From positions 31,020 to 95,019 of the forward strand of contig CBDCZR010000048.1 of assembly GCA_965224535.1 (NCBI GenBank): 64,000 bases of DNA. Reading direction: 5' to 3'. Source of the DNA: JBCDHN01 sp965224535. Lineage in GTDB: Bacteria > Verrucomicrobiota > Verrucomicrobiia > Verrucomicrobiales > DEV007. This document shows, in pieces, positions 34,706-42,939 of this stretch. The position numbers and the translations under genes are program-made. Under the pieces are notes generated by a model, which saw nothing but the letters and a program-made list of their open reading frames with translations, ran no database searches and was not told the DNA's origin. How positions within the stretch are numbered: the stretch's first letter is position 1; each line of letters opens with the position of its first letter.

Positions 34706-35206
34706 TCAATTCCCCGGATTGCGCCGCAATTCCTCCAACGCGCGGTCGTAGGCCAGGCTTAGGTTTCCGCGGGCCTCCGCTTCGGTAATTTTTCGCTGGC
34801 CGGTGCGGTAAAGTTCGTCGATTTCCTCGCGCTCGGCGCCGATTTTTGCGAGCAACACCAGGGGCTCCTCGTAAACTTCGGGAATGTCCGGGTAATAGCC
34901 GCGAACGCGCTCGTATTCGTCGATCGCATCAGCAAATCGCTCCTCTTTGACGTAGTGCTGGGCCAGGCGCAGATCCAGCGGCGGGCGTTCGGCAAAAAGC
35001 GTGCCGGTGCCGAAAATGGAGTCCACCAGCAGGCCGATTGGCTTCATGAGTTCCGGCATGATCAGGAGGGCCACGGCGATCAGCAGCGGCAATCCGAGCA
35101 AAAATCCAAACGGGCTGCGTTTGGCCATCAGAATGACGCAAATCACCAAAGCCGCCGCAATCGCCCAGCGCAGCTTCCATTTCCATTTTGACTCGCCATC
35201 GCTCAT
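34706..35206 (-). CDS. Membrane-anchored TPR-like hypothetical protein
   Basis: 166 residues. Two membrane helices at about 13-30 and 33-55 are followed by a soluble helical part (L-D-L-R-L-A-Q-H-Y-V-K-E-E-R-F-A-D-A-I-D-E-Y-E-R-V) with the tetratricopeptide pattern. The C-terminus L-E-E-L-R-R-N-P-G-N sits at the IS110 truncation junction. It is divergent from ribA (start 35275) with 68 bp between. The function is unknown; TPR proteins of this size often act as assembly helpers. Confidence 0.65.
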   Translation of the reverse strand: MSDGESKWKWKLRWAIAAALVICVILMAKRSPFGFLLGLPLLIAVALLIMPELMKPIGLLVDSIFGTGTLFAERPPLDLRLAQHYVKEERFADAIDEYERVRGYYPDIPEVYEEPLVLLAKIGAEREEIDELYRTGQRKITEAEARGNLSLAYDRALEELRRNPGN

Positions 35207-35274
35207 TCGCGGGGTTTGGTTGGATTTTTAGTCCTTCGCGCCATATTTTCAGCTATAGTGTGCGCCTCCCGCTG

Positions 35275-35937
35275 ATGCAAATCCAGGAATATTCCAGTTG
35301 CCGGCTTCCAACCCGCCACGGGGAGTTTGACGTGCGCGTGTTTCGCAACGATTCCGACCAAAGCGAGTCGCTGGCGATCAGCATGGGTGAGGATTTCGCG
35401 CCGGAAACGCCAGTTTTCGTGCGCATCCACTCGGAGTGCTTCACCGGTGAGGTTCTCGGCTCGTTGAAGTGCGATTGCCGGCAGCAGCTCGATTTCGGCT
35501 TGCGCCACATTGCCGAGAACCAGCGGGGAATCGTCGTCTATCTGCGTCAGGAAGGCCGCGGCATCGGTCTGGGCAACAAAATTCGCGCTTACGCCGAGCA
35601 GGCCAAGGGCGCAAACACCGTGGAGGCCAACCACATCCTGGGTTTTCCCGCCGATATGCGCGATTTTAGCTTGGCAGCGCTGATTTTGCGCGAATTGGGC
35701 GTTCGGCGAATTTTGCTCAACACCAACAATCCGCGCAAAATCGACTCCATGAAGCGCTACGGCCTGGTGGTGGAGGAAGTGATCCCCGCGCTGACGCCGC
35801 CGACGGAATTCAACCAGGCTTACCTGGCGACCAAGGCCGCGGAGATGGGGCACTTGAATTTGAGCGAGGGCCTGGAAAAAAGTGGCGAATTAAGCCCAAG
35901 CGCTGCGCAAAAACAGACAGTTCTGGGCAAATCCTAA
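35275..35937 (+). CDS. ribA: GTP cyclohydrolase II
   Basis: 220 residues from the ATG at 35275; an earlier in-frame start would overlap the divergent gene. The zinc site is C-F-T-G-E-V-L-G-S-L-K-C-D-C (three Cys, near 54-67), followed by R-Q-E-G-R-G-I-G-L-G-N-K-I-R-A-Y near 90-105 and the substrate motif L-N-T-N-N-P-R-K near 150. It converts GTP to the first riboflavin precursor plus formate. No DHBP-synthase domain is attached, and no FMN riboswitch fold was recognised in the short upstream gap. Confidence 0.92.
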   Translation: MQIQEYSSCRLPTRHGEFDVRVFRNDSDQSESLAISMGEDFAPETPVFVRIHSECFTGEVLGSLKCDCRQQLDFGLRHIAENQRGIVVYLRQEGRGIGLGNKIRAYAEQAKGANTVEANHILGFPADMRDFSLAALILRELGVRRILLNTNNPRKIDSMKRYGLVVEEVIPALTPPTEFNQAYLATKAAEMGHLNLSEGLEKSGELSPSAAQKQTVLGKS

Positions 35938-36111
35938 CACCTGCGCCGCAAAATTCCGTCCCACGGCCCTTTGCGCCTGCTTTTCGCTTGAAGTTGGCAC
36001 GCGCGCTGCTAATGGCGGGGAGATATTTTCCTGATTGCAAGGGGCCCTGCCGCCCTATGGCGCCTGAAAAATCTCCCAACACAGCATAACAACCACACAC
36101 CCCAAGAAGAC

Positions 36112-37119
36112 ATGGCTAAGTACAAGCTAGAATACATTTGGCTGGACGGTTACAAGCCGGAGCCAAACATGCGCAGCAAGACCAAAATCATCGACAGCGA
36201 CGATTTTCCGACGTTGGATCAGGTGCCTGGATGGTCGTTTGACGGAAGCTCCACCGAGCAGGCTGAAGGCGACTCCTCAGACTGCCTGCTCAAGCCGGTG
36301 AAGATCGTTCCGGACATTCAGCGCAAAAACGGCGCTCTGGTGCTGTGCGAGGTCCTCAACCCCGATGAATCTCCGCATCCCTCCAACCGCCGCGCTCAAT
36401 TCGACGACGACCCCGACATGTGGTTCGGTTTCGAGCAGGAATACACCTTCATGGAAGGCGCAGCGCCTCTCGGTTTTCCCCAAGGCGGCTACCCGGCTCC
36501 CCAGGGCCTCTACTACTGCTCGACAGGCGCAGAGGTGACCAAGGGACGCGAAATTGTGGAAGAAGCGCTCGACGCACAACTCGCCGCGGGTCTGGAAGTC
36601 ACCGGCATCAACGCAGAGGTGATGATGGGCCAGTGGGAATACCAGATTTTTGGCAAAGGCGCCAAGGAAGCCTGCGACGCCTGCTGGCTTTCGCGCTACA
36701 TCCTCTCCCGCACGGCGGAAGCCTTTGGCGTGGATGTCTGTTTGCACCCCAAGCCGGTTACCGGCGATTGGAACGGCTCTGGCATGCACACCAACTTCTC
36801 CAACACCGCGATTCGCGATAAAGGCGGCAAGGAGTTGATCGAAAGCATCTGCGAGGCCTTCGGCAAGGTGCACGAGGAGCACATCGCCGTCTACGGCGCC
36901 TACAACGACATGCGCCTGACCGGCCTGCACGAGACGCAATCGATCGACAAATTCAGCTACGGCGTCTCTGACCGCGGCGCGTCCATCCGCATCCCCGTCG
37001 GCACGGTCAACGACGGATGGAAGGGCTACCTGGAAGACCGCCGTCCCGCCTCCAATGCCGATCCGTACCAAGTCGCCGCGCGGATCATCAAAACGGTGGA
37101 CTCCGCGAACGCGAGTTAG
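36112..37119 (+). CDS. glnII: Glutamine synthetase, GSII (eukaryote-like) type
   Basis: 335 residues, the GSII length rather than the ~470 of GSI. Motifs: W-S-F-D-G-S-S-T-E-Q-A near 43-53, F-G-F-E-Q-E-Y-T-F near 104-112, N-A-E-V-M-M-G-Q-W-E-Y-Q near 165-176, and the ammonia/ATP site N-G-S-G-M-H-T-N-F-S. It forms glutamine from glutamate and ammonia in the cytoplasm. The upstream 170 bp probably carry the promoter, and a strong terminator follows at 37162. GSII proteins without a GSI companion nearby are common in this superphylum. Confidence 0.94.
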   Translation: MAKYKLEYIWLDGYKPEPNMRSKTKIIDSDDFPTLDQVPGWSFDGSSTEQAEGDSSDCLLKPVKIVPDIQRKNGALVLCEVLNPDESPHPSNRRAQFDDDPDMWFGFEQEYTFMEGAAPLGFPQGGYPAPQGLYYCSTGAEVTKGREIVEEALDAQLAAGLEVTGINAEVMMGQWEYQIFGKGAKEACDACWLSRYILSRTAEAFGVDVCLHPKPVTGDWNGSGMHTNFSNTAIRDKGGKELIESICEAFGKVHEEHIAVYGAYNDMRLTGLHETQSIDKFSYGVSDRGASIRIPVGTVNDGWKGYLEDRRPASNADPYQVAARIIKTVDSANAS

Positions 37120-37161
37120 CGGCTAGAGCCGGCCGAAAGCATTTTTCGGCGATTTTTTTTC

Positions 37162-37199
37162 CAGCCCGAGGTTCGAAATGGACCTCGGGCTGTTTTGGT
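37162..37199 (+). terminator. Rho-independent terminator after glutamine synthetase
   Basis: An 11-bp perfect stem, CAGCCCGAGGT (37162-37172) and ACCTCGGGCTG (37182-37192), with a 9-nt loop, followed by TTTTGGTTT. Confidence 0.9.
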
Positions 37200-37254
37200 T
37201 TGGATCGACCCGCTCAATACGCTGGAGTGTTACGCAGAGCGCGTGGGACGCATC

Positions 37255-37345
37255 TGACAGCCGAATGGGTGACAGGTGAATGGGAGAATTTTGGAGACGT
37301 TTCACATTCGTCTGTCCACCATTCGTCTGTCACCCAGTCACTGGT
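37255..37345. repeat. GGTGAC-type inverted element
   Basis: Two arms, GGGTGACAGGTGAATGG and CCATTCGTCTGTCACCC, face each other about 40 bp apart. A similar word set (GGTGACCGGGTGACAGG and CCCGTCACCCCTTCACC) lies in the coding sequence of the TIR-STAND gene near 55640-55710. It lies in the gap between the glnII terminator and the iron operator; the rest of 37200-37466 holds no gene that I can support. Confidence 0.6.
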
Positions 37346-37473
37346 TCGCGGGAGGGCGTTTTGCATCCGTAAATCTCATCGCCATCAAGTTGGTATTCTC
37401 CGGGCCACAGTTTTGGCAACGTGAGCGAAAAATCGATGAAAAACAGCGCGGACGGCGGGCGTGGATTTGAAAC

Positions 37474-37488
37474 TGAGACTCAGTCTCA
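37474..37488. promoter_or_regulatory. 7-1-7 operator upstream of bfd (Fur-like geometry)
   Basis: TGAGACTCAGTCTCA, a perfect 7-1-7 inverted repeat with outer flanks TT...AA partly symmetric too. The identical half-sites recur at 38460-38474 before the porin gene. The TGA...TCA ends and the 7-1-7 spacing are those of Fur boxes. It ends 62 bp before the bfd start. An iron-responsive repressor is the likely binder, given the genes it precedes. Confidence 0.75.
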
Positions 37489-37550
37489 ACTTTTTCCTTG
37501 CGGGGTCCAAATTCCCGGCTAGAGAGTGAATCTCAACCCTTAAACCTGCC

Positions 37551-37853
37551 ATGAATCTCGAAGCGCTCCACATTCCGGCCGCCAAATCCGGCCAGTCCGC
37601 TTTCGGCTCCGATCCCGTGGTCTGCCATTGCCACGAAGTCCGCGAATCCACGGTTCGCGACGCCATTTCCCAAAATTCAGCGGAATCCGTCGCCGAGGTG
37701 ACTGTTAGCACGTGCGCCGGGGGAAGTTGCCACGCTTGTCATTGCAAAATCGAGCGCTTGCTGGAGGGTAAACCGGCTTCGATTGGCGGCGCCACCGCTT
37801 TTTGCCTGGAATGCAAGAGCATCGTGGCCCTTTGCCAATGCGTTGCCGCCTGA
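37551..37853 (+). CDS. bfd: Bacterioferritin-associated ferredoxin-like [2Fe-2S] protein
   Basis: 100 residues. A BFD-type [2Fe-2S] domain is marked by V-C-H-C-H-E-V-R (Cys-x-Cys near 25-27) and T-C-A-G-G-S-C-H-A-C (near 55-64), with extra Cys in the C-terminal part (F-C-L-E-C-K, L-C-Q-C), so more than four cysteines are present. Bfd gives electrons to bacterioferritin to release stored iron; the bacterioferritin gene follows 48 bp downstream. It has a Fur-like operator upstream. Confidence 0.85.
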   Translation: MNLEALHIPAAKSGQSAFGSDPVVCHCHEVRESTVRDAISQNSAESVAEVTVSTCAGGSCHACHCKIERLLEGKPASIGGATAFCLECKSIVALCQCVAA

Positions 37854-37901
37854 GAAATTGTCGAGATTTGTCGAATTTTTTGATTTTTGCGTCCCCAATC
37901 C

Positions 37902-38381
37902 ATGAAAGGTAACGACCAAGTCATCGAAGCCCTGAACGCCGGGCTCACCATCGAGCTAACCGCGATCAACCTCTACTTCATCAACTCCAAGATGTGCCGC
38001 GATTGGGGTTTGAACCGGTTGGCGAAGCATTTTCACGACGAATCCATCGAGGAAATGAAGCACGCCGAGGAGGTGATCGACCGCATCCTTTATCTGGAGG
38101 GAACGCCGGAAATCGCGCGCTACGACGACATCAAAGTCGGCGCCAGCCCCAAGGAGCAGATCGAATACAGCTACGAACTGGAAAAAAAGGGCGTGGCGAC
38201 TTACAACGAGGGCGTGGCCGTTTGCGCGGAGGCAAAGGACGCCGGGAGCCGCGATTTGATGGAGCGCATGGTCGTCGAATCCGAGGAAAGCATCGATTGG
38301 GCGGAGTCGCAGTTCGACCTCATCAAAATGGTGGGGATCGAAAATTATCTAGCCCAACAAATGGGGGAGGAAACGGGGTAA
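37902..38381 (+). CDS. bfr: Bacterioferritin with altered ferroxidase ligands
   Basis: 159 residues from the ATG at 37902. By eye alignment to E. coli Bfr it keeps Glu18 (I-E-L-T-A-I-N), Tyr25, Glu51/Met52/His54 in E-E-M-K-H (Met52 is the heme ligand) and Glu94. In the last ligand stretch E. coli D-E-E-G-H-I-D-W reads E-S-E-E-S-I-D-W here, so Glu127 and His130 are both Ser. Those two complete the diiron centre, so ferroxidase activity may be lost or need a partner subunit. Iron storage or heme carriage remains likely. Confidence 0.9.
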   Translation: MKGNDQVIEALNAGLTIELTAINLYFINSKMCRDWGLNRLAKHFHDESIEEMKHAEEVIDRILYLEGTPEIARYDDIKVGASPKEQIEYSYELEKKGVATYNEGVAVCAEAKDAGSRDLMERMVVESEESIDWAESQFDLIKMVGIENYLAQQMGEETG

Positions 38382-38459
38382 AAACCCGCCACGCGGCTCC
38401 AAAAACCGAAGTTCGACGCTCAAAAAACACCAATCGCGCCCCTTTTTTTCTCAATTTGC

Positions 38460-38474
38460 TGAGACTGAGTCTCA
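38460..38474. promoter_or_regulatory. 7-1-7 operator upstream of the porin (Fur-like geometry)
   Basis: TGAGACTGAGTCTCA, the same half-sites as the operator at 37474, with G instead of C in the centre. It lies in the gap between bfr and the porin, 42 bp before the porin start, so the porin-FMN-peroxidase genes probably have their own regulated promoter. Confidence 0.75.
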
Positions 38475-38516
38475 ATCTCAGCGCGAATCCGCCAATTCCT
38501 CACCGAAACCAACCTC

Positions 38517-39764
38517 ATGAAGCAAAAATTCCCTCTTTTTTCTCTCAAACGCGCTTTCGCCGCCCTGATCGCGGCAACGAGCCTGACTGGCCCGGTTTGG
38601 GCTCAAGACGTGGCGGAAATCGCCGCTCAGTTGGAGGCGATGAAGCAACAAATCGCCGCGTTGGAAGCTCGATTGGCCGAGGCTGAAGCCAAGGCCGCGG
38701 CGGCCCCCGAAACCTCGTCCGCCGCGCCCGAATCCGCCGATTGGACGGGCAGCCCTTCGGAAGAATCCGGCGGAAAAGGCGTTGTCGGTGACGCCATCGG
38801 CGAAGAAGGCTGGTGGGATCGCACATCCCTGGGCGGCTACGGCGAAATGCACCTGAATCTGGGCGACAAGGAGCAACTGGACTACCATCGCTGGGTGCTC
38901 TTCATCAACCACGACTTCAACGACCGCATCCGCCTGTTCAACGAATTGGAGCTGGAACACAGCCTGGCCGGCGACGGAAAACCCGGCGAAGTGGAGCTGG
39001 AGCAGGCTTACCTGGAATTCGAGCTGGGCAACGATTTTTGGCTGAAAACTGGCCTCTACCTCATCCCCGTGGGCCTGCTGAACGAAACTCACGAGCCGAA
39101 CACGTTCTACGGCGTGGAGCGCAACATTGTCGAGGCGGAAATCATCCCGACAACCTGGTGGGAAGGCGGCGCCATGCTCTCGAAAAACTTCGACAGCGGC
39201 TTCGGGATCGACCTGGCCGGTCACTCCGGGCTCAACGCGCCCGCCGACGGCGACAACGCCTTTCGTCTCCGCAGCGGCCGGCAAAAAGTAGCCGAAGCGC
39301 TCGCTGATGAAGGCGCTGGAACCTTGCGCCTGCGTTACAACGGAATCCCGGGGCTGGCCCTGGCCGGCAGCGCGCAGTATCAGAGCGATCTGACCCAGGA
39401 AACGGCCGAAAACAACGATGCCTGGTTTTACACCGCGCACGGCGATTTTCGCCGGGGGCCTTTCGGATTGCGCGCGCTGGGCGGCTACTGGGAAATCGAC
39501 GGCCCCAGCCCCGCGGCCCTCGGTTTGAGCCAACAATGGGGCTACTACGTGGAGCCCAGTTGGCGCTTCAGCACCGCATTCGGCGAATTCGGCGTTTTTG
39601 GGCGTTGGGGCGAGATTGACTCGGAAAAAGGCGAAAACCAGATCATCGACGCCGGCATCAACTACTGGCCCATCCCGAACATCGTCTTCAAGGCCGATTG
39701 GCGCAAATTTAGCGGCGACAGCGACGAAGAGACGATCAACGCTGGAGTCGGATTTGCCTTCTAA
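38517..39764 (+). CDS. Outer membrane porin, phosphate-selective-porin-like
   Basis: 415 residues with a signal peptide (A-F-A-A-L-I-A-A-T-S-L-T-G-P-V-W-A, cleaved before Q-D). A short coiled coil at about 28-62 (A-A-Q-L-E-A-M-K-Q-Q-I-A-A-L-E-A-R-L-A-E-A) precedes a beta-barrel of alternating hydrophobic/polar strands and the C-terminal V-G-F-A-F, the usual outer-membrane Phe ending. It resembles OprO/OprP-like porins. The regulated context (7-1-7 box, bfd-bfr upstream) suggests uptake of an iron- or metal-related ligand rather than phosphate. Confidence 0.78.
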   Translation: MKQKFPLFSLKRAFAALIAATSLTGPVWAQDVAEIAAQLEAMKQQIAALEARLAEAEAKAAAAPETSSAAPESADWTGSPSEESGGKGVVGDAIGEEGWWDRTSLGGYGEMHLNLGDKEQLDYHRWVLFINHDFNDRIRLFNELELEHSLAGDGKPGEVELEQAYLEFELGNDFWLKTGLYLIPVGLLNETHEPNTFYGVERNIVEAEIIPTTWWEGGAMLSKNFDSGFGIDLAGHSGLNAPADGDNAFRLRSGRQKVAEALADEGAGTLRLRYNGIPGLALAGSAQYQSDLTQETAENNDAWFYTAHGDFRRGPFGLRALGGYWEIDGPSPAALGLSQQWGYYVEPSWRFSTAFGEFGVFGRWGEIDSEKGENQIIDAGINYWPIPNIVFKADWRKFSGDSDEETINAGVGFAF

Positions 39765-39783
39765 ACCTGAAAAATCCTCCCAA

Positions 39784-40323
39784 ATGCGCCAAATTGCCAA
39801 AATTCTCGGAGTGTGCTCCGCCCTTGTGGCCAGTCACCTCCTTTTCCCCGCTCAAACCTTGGCCGAAGACGTCTACGAAGCCCCTTCCGCCTTCATCTCC
39901 CGCGCGTTTCCCGGCCGCTCCCCTCAAATTGGCACAGTGACGATTTCCGGCGAACTGGCGGGCAAGGTTCGTCAGGTTTTTTCGCGAAATTACCGCACCA
40001 GCCGGGTGCGCTACTGGCGCTCAGGAGACCGCACGGCCTGGATTTTGGAGGAAATCGGCAAAACCAAGCCAATCACGACGGGGATCATCGTCGATGGCGG
40101 CAAAATCGACACGATGAAGGTGCTGGTTTATCGCGAAAGTCACGGTTGGGAAGTGCGGAGACCCGCGTTTACCCGGCAGTTCGGCGGGGCCCGGCTCAAG
40201 GATGGCCGGCGTCCCAATTTATCGCGGCGGATCGGCAACATTTCCGGCGCCACGCTCTCCGTCAACGCGCTGACGAAGCTGGGCAAGCTGGCGCTGCTGT
40301 TGGATGCCGAGGTGACGGGTTAG
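39784..40323 (+). CDS. Periplasmic FMN-binding domain protein
   Basis: 179 residues with a signal peptide (I-L-G-V-C-S-A-L-V-A-S-H-L-L-F-P-A-Q-T-L-A). The FMN_bind motif I-S-G-A-T-L-S near 153-159 (Thr157) is the usual site for covalent FMN attachment through a phosphoester, as in RnfG/NqrC-type proteins. The G-I-I-V-D-G-G-K-I region is the typical preceding strand. It follows the porin by 19 bp, so it is probably co-transcribed. A role as electron carrier or reductase near the outer surface fits the cluster. Confidence 0.82.
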   Translation: MRQIAKILGVCSALVASHLLFPAQTLAEDVYEAPSAFISRAFPGRSPQIGTVTISGELAGKVRQVFSRNYRTSRVRYWRSGDRTAWILEEIGKTKPITTGIIVDGGKIDTMKVLVYRESHGWEVRRPAFTRQFGGARLKDGRRPNLSRRIGNISGATLSVNALTKLGKLALLLDAEVTG

Positions 40324-40370
40324 GGCGCTTGACGCGTGACCAAATGTCGCGTTCATGTCTCCTCACCATC

Positions 40371-41408
40371 ATGAAAAACCTAGCCATCGCCCTTTGCCTC
40401 TCCCTAATCGCCCTCCCCGGCCTCGTTTCCGGCCAGGAAATCAATCGCGCCCAACTCGCCATCTTCGGCAAGCTGCCGGAAGCGTTCGAAAATCCCGCCA
40501 ATCCGCTGACGGGCGCAAAAATCGCGCTCGGCAGGATGCTCTACTACGAGCCCCGGCTCTCCAAGGCGCAGGAAATCAGCTGCAACTCCTGCCATGGCTT
40601 GGACAACTTTGGCGTGGATGGCCTGGACTTCAGCATCGGCCATTTGGAGCACAAAACCGGCCGCAACTCGCCCACCGTCTACAACGCCGCCGGGCACATC
40701 GCCCAATTTTGGGACGGACGCGCCGCCGACGTCGAAGCCCAGGCCAAAGGGCCGATTTTGGCCGGTGGAGAGATGGCCATGCCCAACCCGGAATACGTCA
40801 TCAAAGTGCTGAAGTCCATCCCCGGTTACGCGGAGAAATTCAAGGCCGCCTTCCCGGACGCGGAGGACCCCATCACCTACGACAACGTCGGCGCGGCCAT
40901 CGGCGCGTTTGAGCGCAAATTGACGACTCCCGGCCGATTTGACGAGTTTCTCGCCGGGAAAAACGACGCCCTCACCCAGCAAGAACAACGCGGGCTCCAG
41001 ACCTTCATCGCCACCGGCTGCATCACCTGCCACGTGGGCCCCACCGTGGGCGGCCTGACCTACCAAAAACTGGGTCTGGTGAAGCCCTGGCCGGCCCTGA
41101 CCGACAAAGGCCGCGGCGCCCACACCGGCAATGCCGCGGAGGACTATTTTTTCAAGGTGCCCAGCCTGCGCAACATCGCGGAAACCGGTCCCTACCTCCA
41201 CGATGGCTCCATCAACAGCCTGCCGCTGCTGGTGGCGATGATGGCCGAGCACCAACTGGGCAAAACCCTAACCAACGAACAAATCGCCGACATCACCGCG
41301 TTTTTGAACGCCCTGACCGGCGAGATTGACGCGGACTACATCAAAAAGCCCGATCTACCCGCCAGCGGTCCCAACACGCCCAAACCGGACCACAGCCCGG
41401 CGCATTGA
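40371..41408 (+). CDS. Di-heme cytochrome c peroxidase (MauG/CcpA family)
   Basis: 345 residues with a signal peptide (L-A-I-A-L-C-L-S-L-I-A-L-P-G-L-V-S-G). Two heme motifs are seen: C-N-S-C-H at 71-75 and C-I-T-C-H at 217-221. Family motifs include L-G-R-M-L-Y-Y-E-P-R-L-S, F-W-D-G-R-A, P-S-L-R-N-I-A and Y-L-H-D-G-S. It reduces H2O2 in the periplasm or oxidises a substrate. Position in an iron cluster (47 bp after the FMN-binding protein) suggests a link to peroxide defence or iron oxidation. Confidence 0.9.
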   Translation: MKNLAIALCLSLIALPGLVSGQEINRAQLAIFGKLPEAFENPANPLTGAKIALGRMLYYEPRLSKAQEISCNSCHGLDNFGVDGLDFSIGHLEHKTGRNSPTVYNAAGHIAQFWDGRAADVEAQAKGPILAGGEMAMPNPEYVIKVLKSIPGYAEKFKAAFPDAEDPITYDNVGAAIGAFERKLTTPGRFDEFLAGKNDALTQQEQRGLQTFIATGCITCHVGPTVGGLTYQKLGLVKPWPALTDKGRGAHTGNAAEDYFFKVPSLRNIAETGPYLHDGSINSLPLLVAMMAEHQLGKTLTNEQIADITAFLNALTGEIDADYIKKPDLPASGPNTPKPDHSPAH

Positions 41409-41600
41409 TTTTTTCGCGTCGCCGGGCGTCCGATAACGGAGCCTACAGCAAGCCCGCCCGCGGAACTCCCTGCCGAGGGCGCCCCGAAAAATCGCCGAAT
41501 CGCGAAGCCAATTTCCGCGAGTTTTTGCTCGCGCCAGGGTGCGAACGGCGCTAATCGGTTGGCTCTCCTGTCCTCTGACTAACTCACCTAGATTTTTCGC

Positions 41601-42788
41601 ATGAAAGTGATGGTTCTTGGCGGCGACGGCTTTTGCGGTTGGCCGACTTCTTTGCATCTCTCCAATTTGGACCACGATGTCGTGGTCGTGGACAATCTCT
41701 CGCGCCGCAACATCGACAACGAGCTGGAAGCGGGATCGCTGACGCCAATTTCGCCGATGGGGACGCGGATTGCCGCTTGGAAGGAGGTTTCCGGCAAGGA
41801 AATCGGCTTCCACAACCTGGATGTGGCTCAGGAATACGACCGCTACCTGGGCGTAATGCGCGATGAGAAGCCGGATGCGATCGTGCACTTTGCCGAGCAA
41901 CGCGCGGCGCCGTATTCGATGAAATCACCGGCGCACAAGCGTTACACCGTCGATAACAACATCAACGCGACCCACAACACGCTTTGCGCCGTGGTTGAGA
42001 GCGGTTTGGACGTGCATTTGGCGCATCTCGGCACGATGGGCGTTTACGGCTACGGCACCGCGGGGATGAAGATTCCCGAGGGTTACCTGGATGTGGAGGT
42101 GACGACTGAGGAGGGGGAAAAAATCGAGCAACAGATCCTTTACCCGACCAATCCCGGCAGCATTTATCACATGACCAAGAGCCTGGATCAGTTGCTCTTC
42201 GCCTACTACGTGAAAAACGACCAAATTCGCGTGACGGACCTCCATCAGGGCATCGTGTGGGGCACGCACACGCCGGAGACGAGCCGGGACGAGCGCTTGA
42301 TCAACCGCTTTGACTACGACGGCGATTACGGGACGGTTTTGAACCGGTTTTTGGTCCAAGCCGCCGTTGGCCACTCGCTGACGGTGCATGGAACCGGCGG
42401 CCAGACTCGTGCTTTCATCCACATTCGCGATACGGTGCGCTGCGTGCAATTGGCGCTCGAAAATCCGCCAAATCGCGGCGACCGGGTCAAAATCCTCAAC
42501 CAAATGACCGAAACCCACCGGGTGCGCGATTTGGCGGAATTGGTCGCGAAAATCGCCAACGCCGAGATTGCGAACGTTCCAAATCCGCGCAACGAAGCGG
42601 CGGAGAACGAGTTGCACGTCCACAACGACTTGTTCCTGGATCTCGGGCTGAAACCCACCACGCTCAGCGAGGGGTTGCTGGAAGAAGTGACCGAAATCGC
42701 GAAAAAGTACGCGGATAGGTGTGACAAATCGAAAATTCCTTGCTATTCCACGTGGACCCGGGACCAACAAGCCGGCGTGCCAGGCTGA
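41601..42788 (+). CDS. sqdB: UDP-sulfoquinovose synthase-like (NAD-dependent SDR)
   Basis: 395 residues. Rossmann opening V-L-G-G-D-G-F-C-G-W-P at 5-15; V-D-N-L-S-R-R-N-I-D near 30-39 is the SQD1/SqdB hallmark, as are H-F-A-E-Q-R-A-A-P-Y-S-M near 96-107 and the Y-x3-K pair in Y-H-M-T-K-S near 191-196. SqdB makes UDP-sulfoquinovose from UDP-glucose and sulfite, the head group donor for sulfolipid. The glycosyltransferase at 42940 is the expected partner. The 190 bp before it contain no supported gene. Confidence 0.92.
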   Translation: MKVMVLGGDGFCGWPTSLHLSNLDHDVVVVDNLSRRNIDNELEAGSLTPISPMGTRIAAWKEVSGKEIGFHNLDVAQEYDRYLGVMRDEKPDAIVHFAEQRAAPYSMKSPAHKRYTVDNNINATHNTLCAVVESGLDVHLAHLGTMGVYGYGTAGMKIPEGYLDVEVTTEEGEKIEQQILYPTNPGSIYHMTKSLDQLLFAYYVKNDQIRVTDLHQGIVWGTHTPETSRDERLINRFDYDGDYGTVLNRFLVQAAVGHSLTVHGTGGQTRAFIHIRDTVRCVQLALENPPNRGDRVKILNQMTETHRVRDLAELVAKIANAEIANVPNPRNEAAENELHVHNDLFLDLGLKPTTLSEGLLEEVTEIAKKYADRCDKSKIPCYSTWTRDQQAGVPG

Positions 42789-42807
42789 ACCGTGATTTCA
42801 ACGTGAA

Positions 42808-42935
42808 AAACCCGAAATTCGAAATTCGAAATCCGAATCCCGAGATTCGAAGCTCGAAGTTCGGCGCCCAGATTGCGATTTTGACTCCGGGACGCCGATT
42901 TTTGGATTCCGGGCTTCGAATTTCGGATTTCGCCC
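42808..42935. repeat. TCGAAATCCGAAA-type dispersed repeat element
   Basis: Repeated words of the type CCCGAAATTCGAAATTCG, AATCCCGAGATTCGAAG and CGAATTTCGGATTTCG; the left and right parts are roughly complementary, so a hairpin is possible. The family also occurs in 17082-17126 and 53618-53675. It fills the gap between the sulfolipid genes and ends 4 bp before the downstream start. Confidence 0.75.
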
Positions 42936-42939
42936 CCGC

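Noticed and set aside
35207..35274. FMN riboswitch before ribA
   Set aside because: The gap is only 68 bp and I see no conserved RFN fold.
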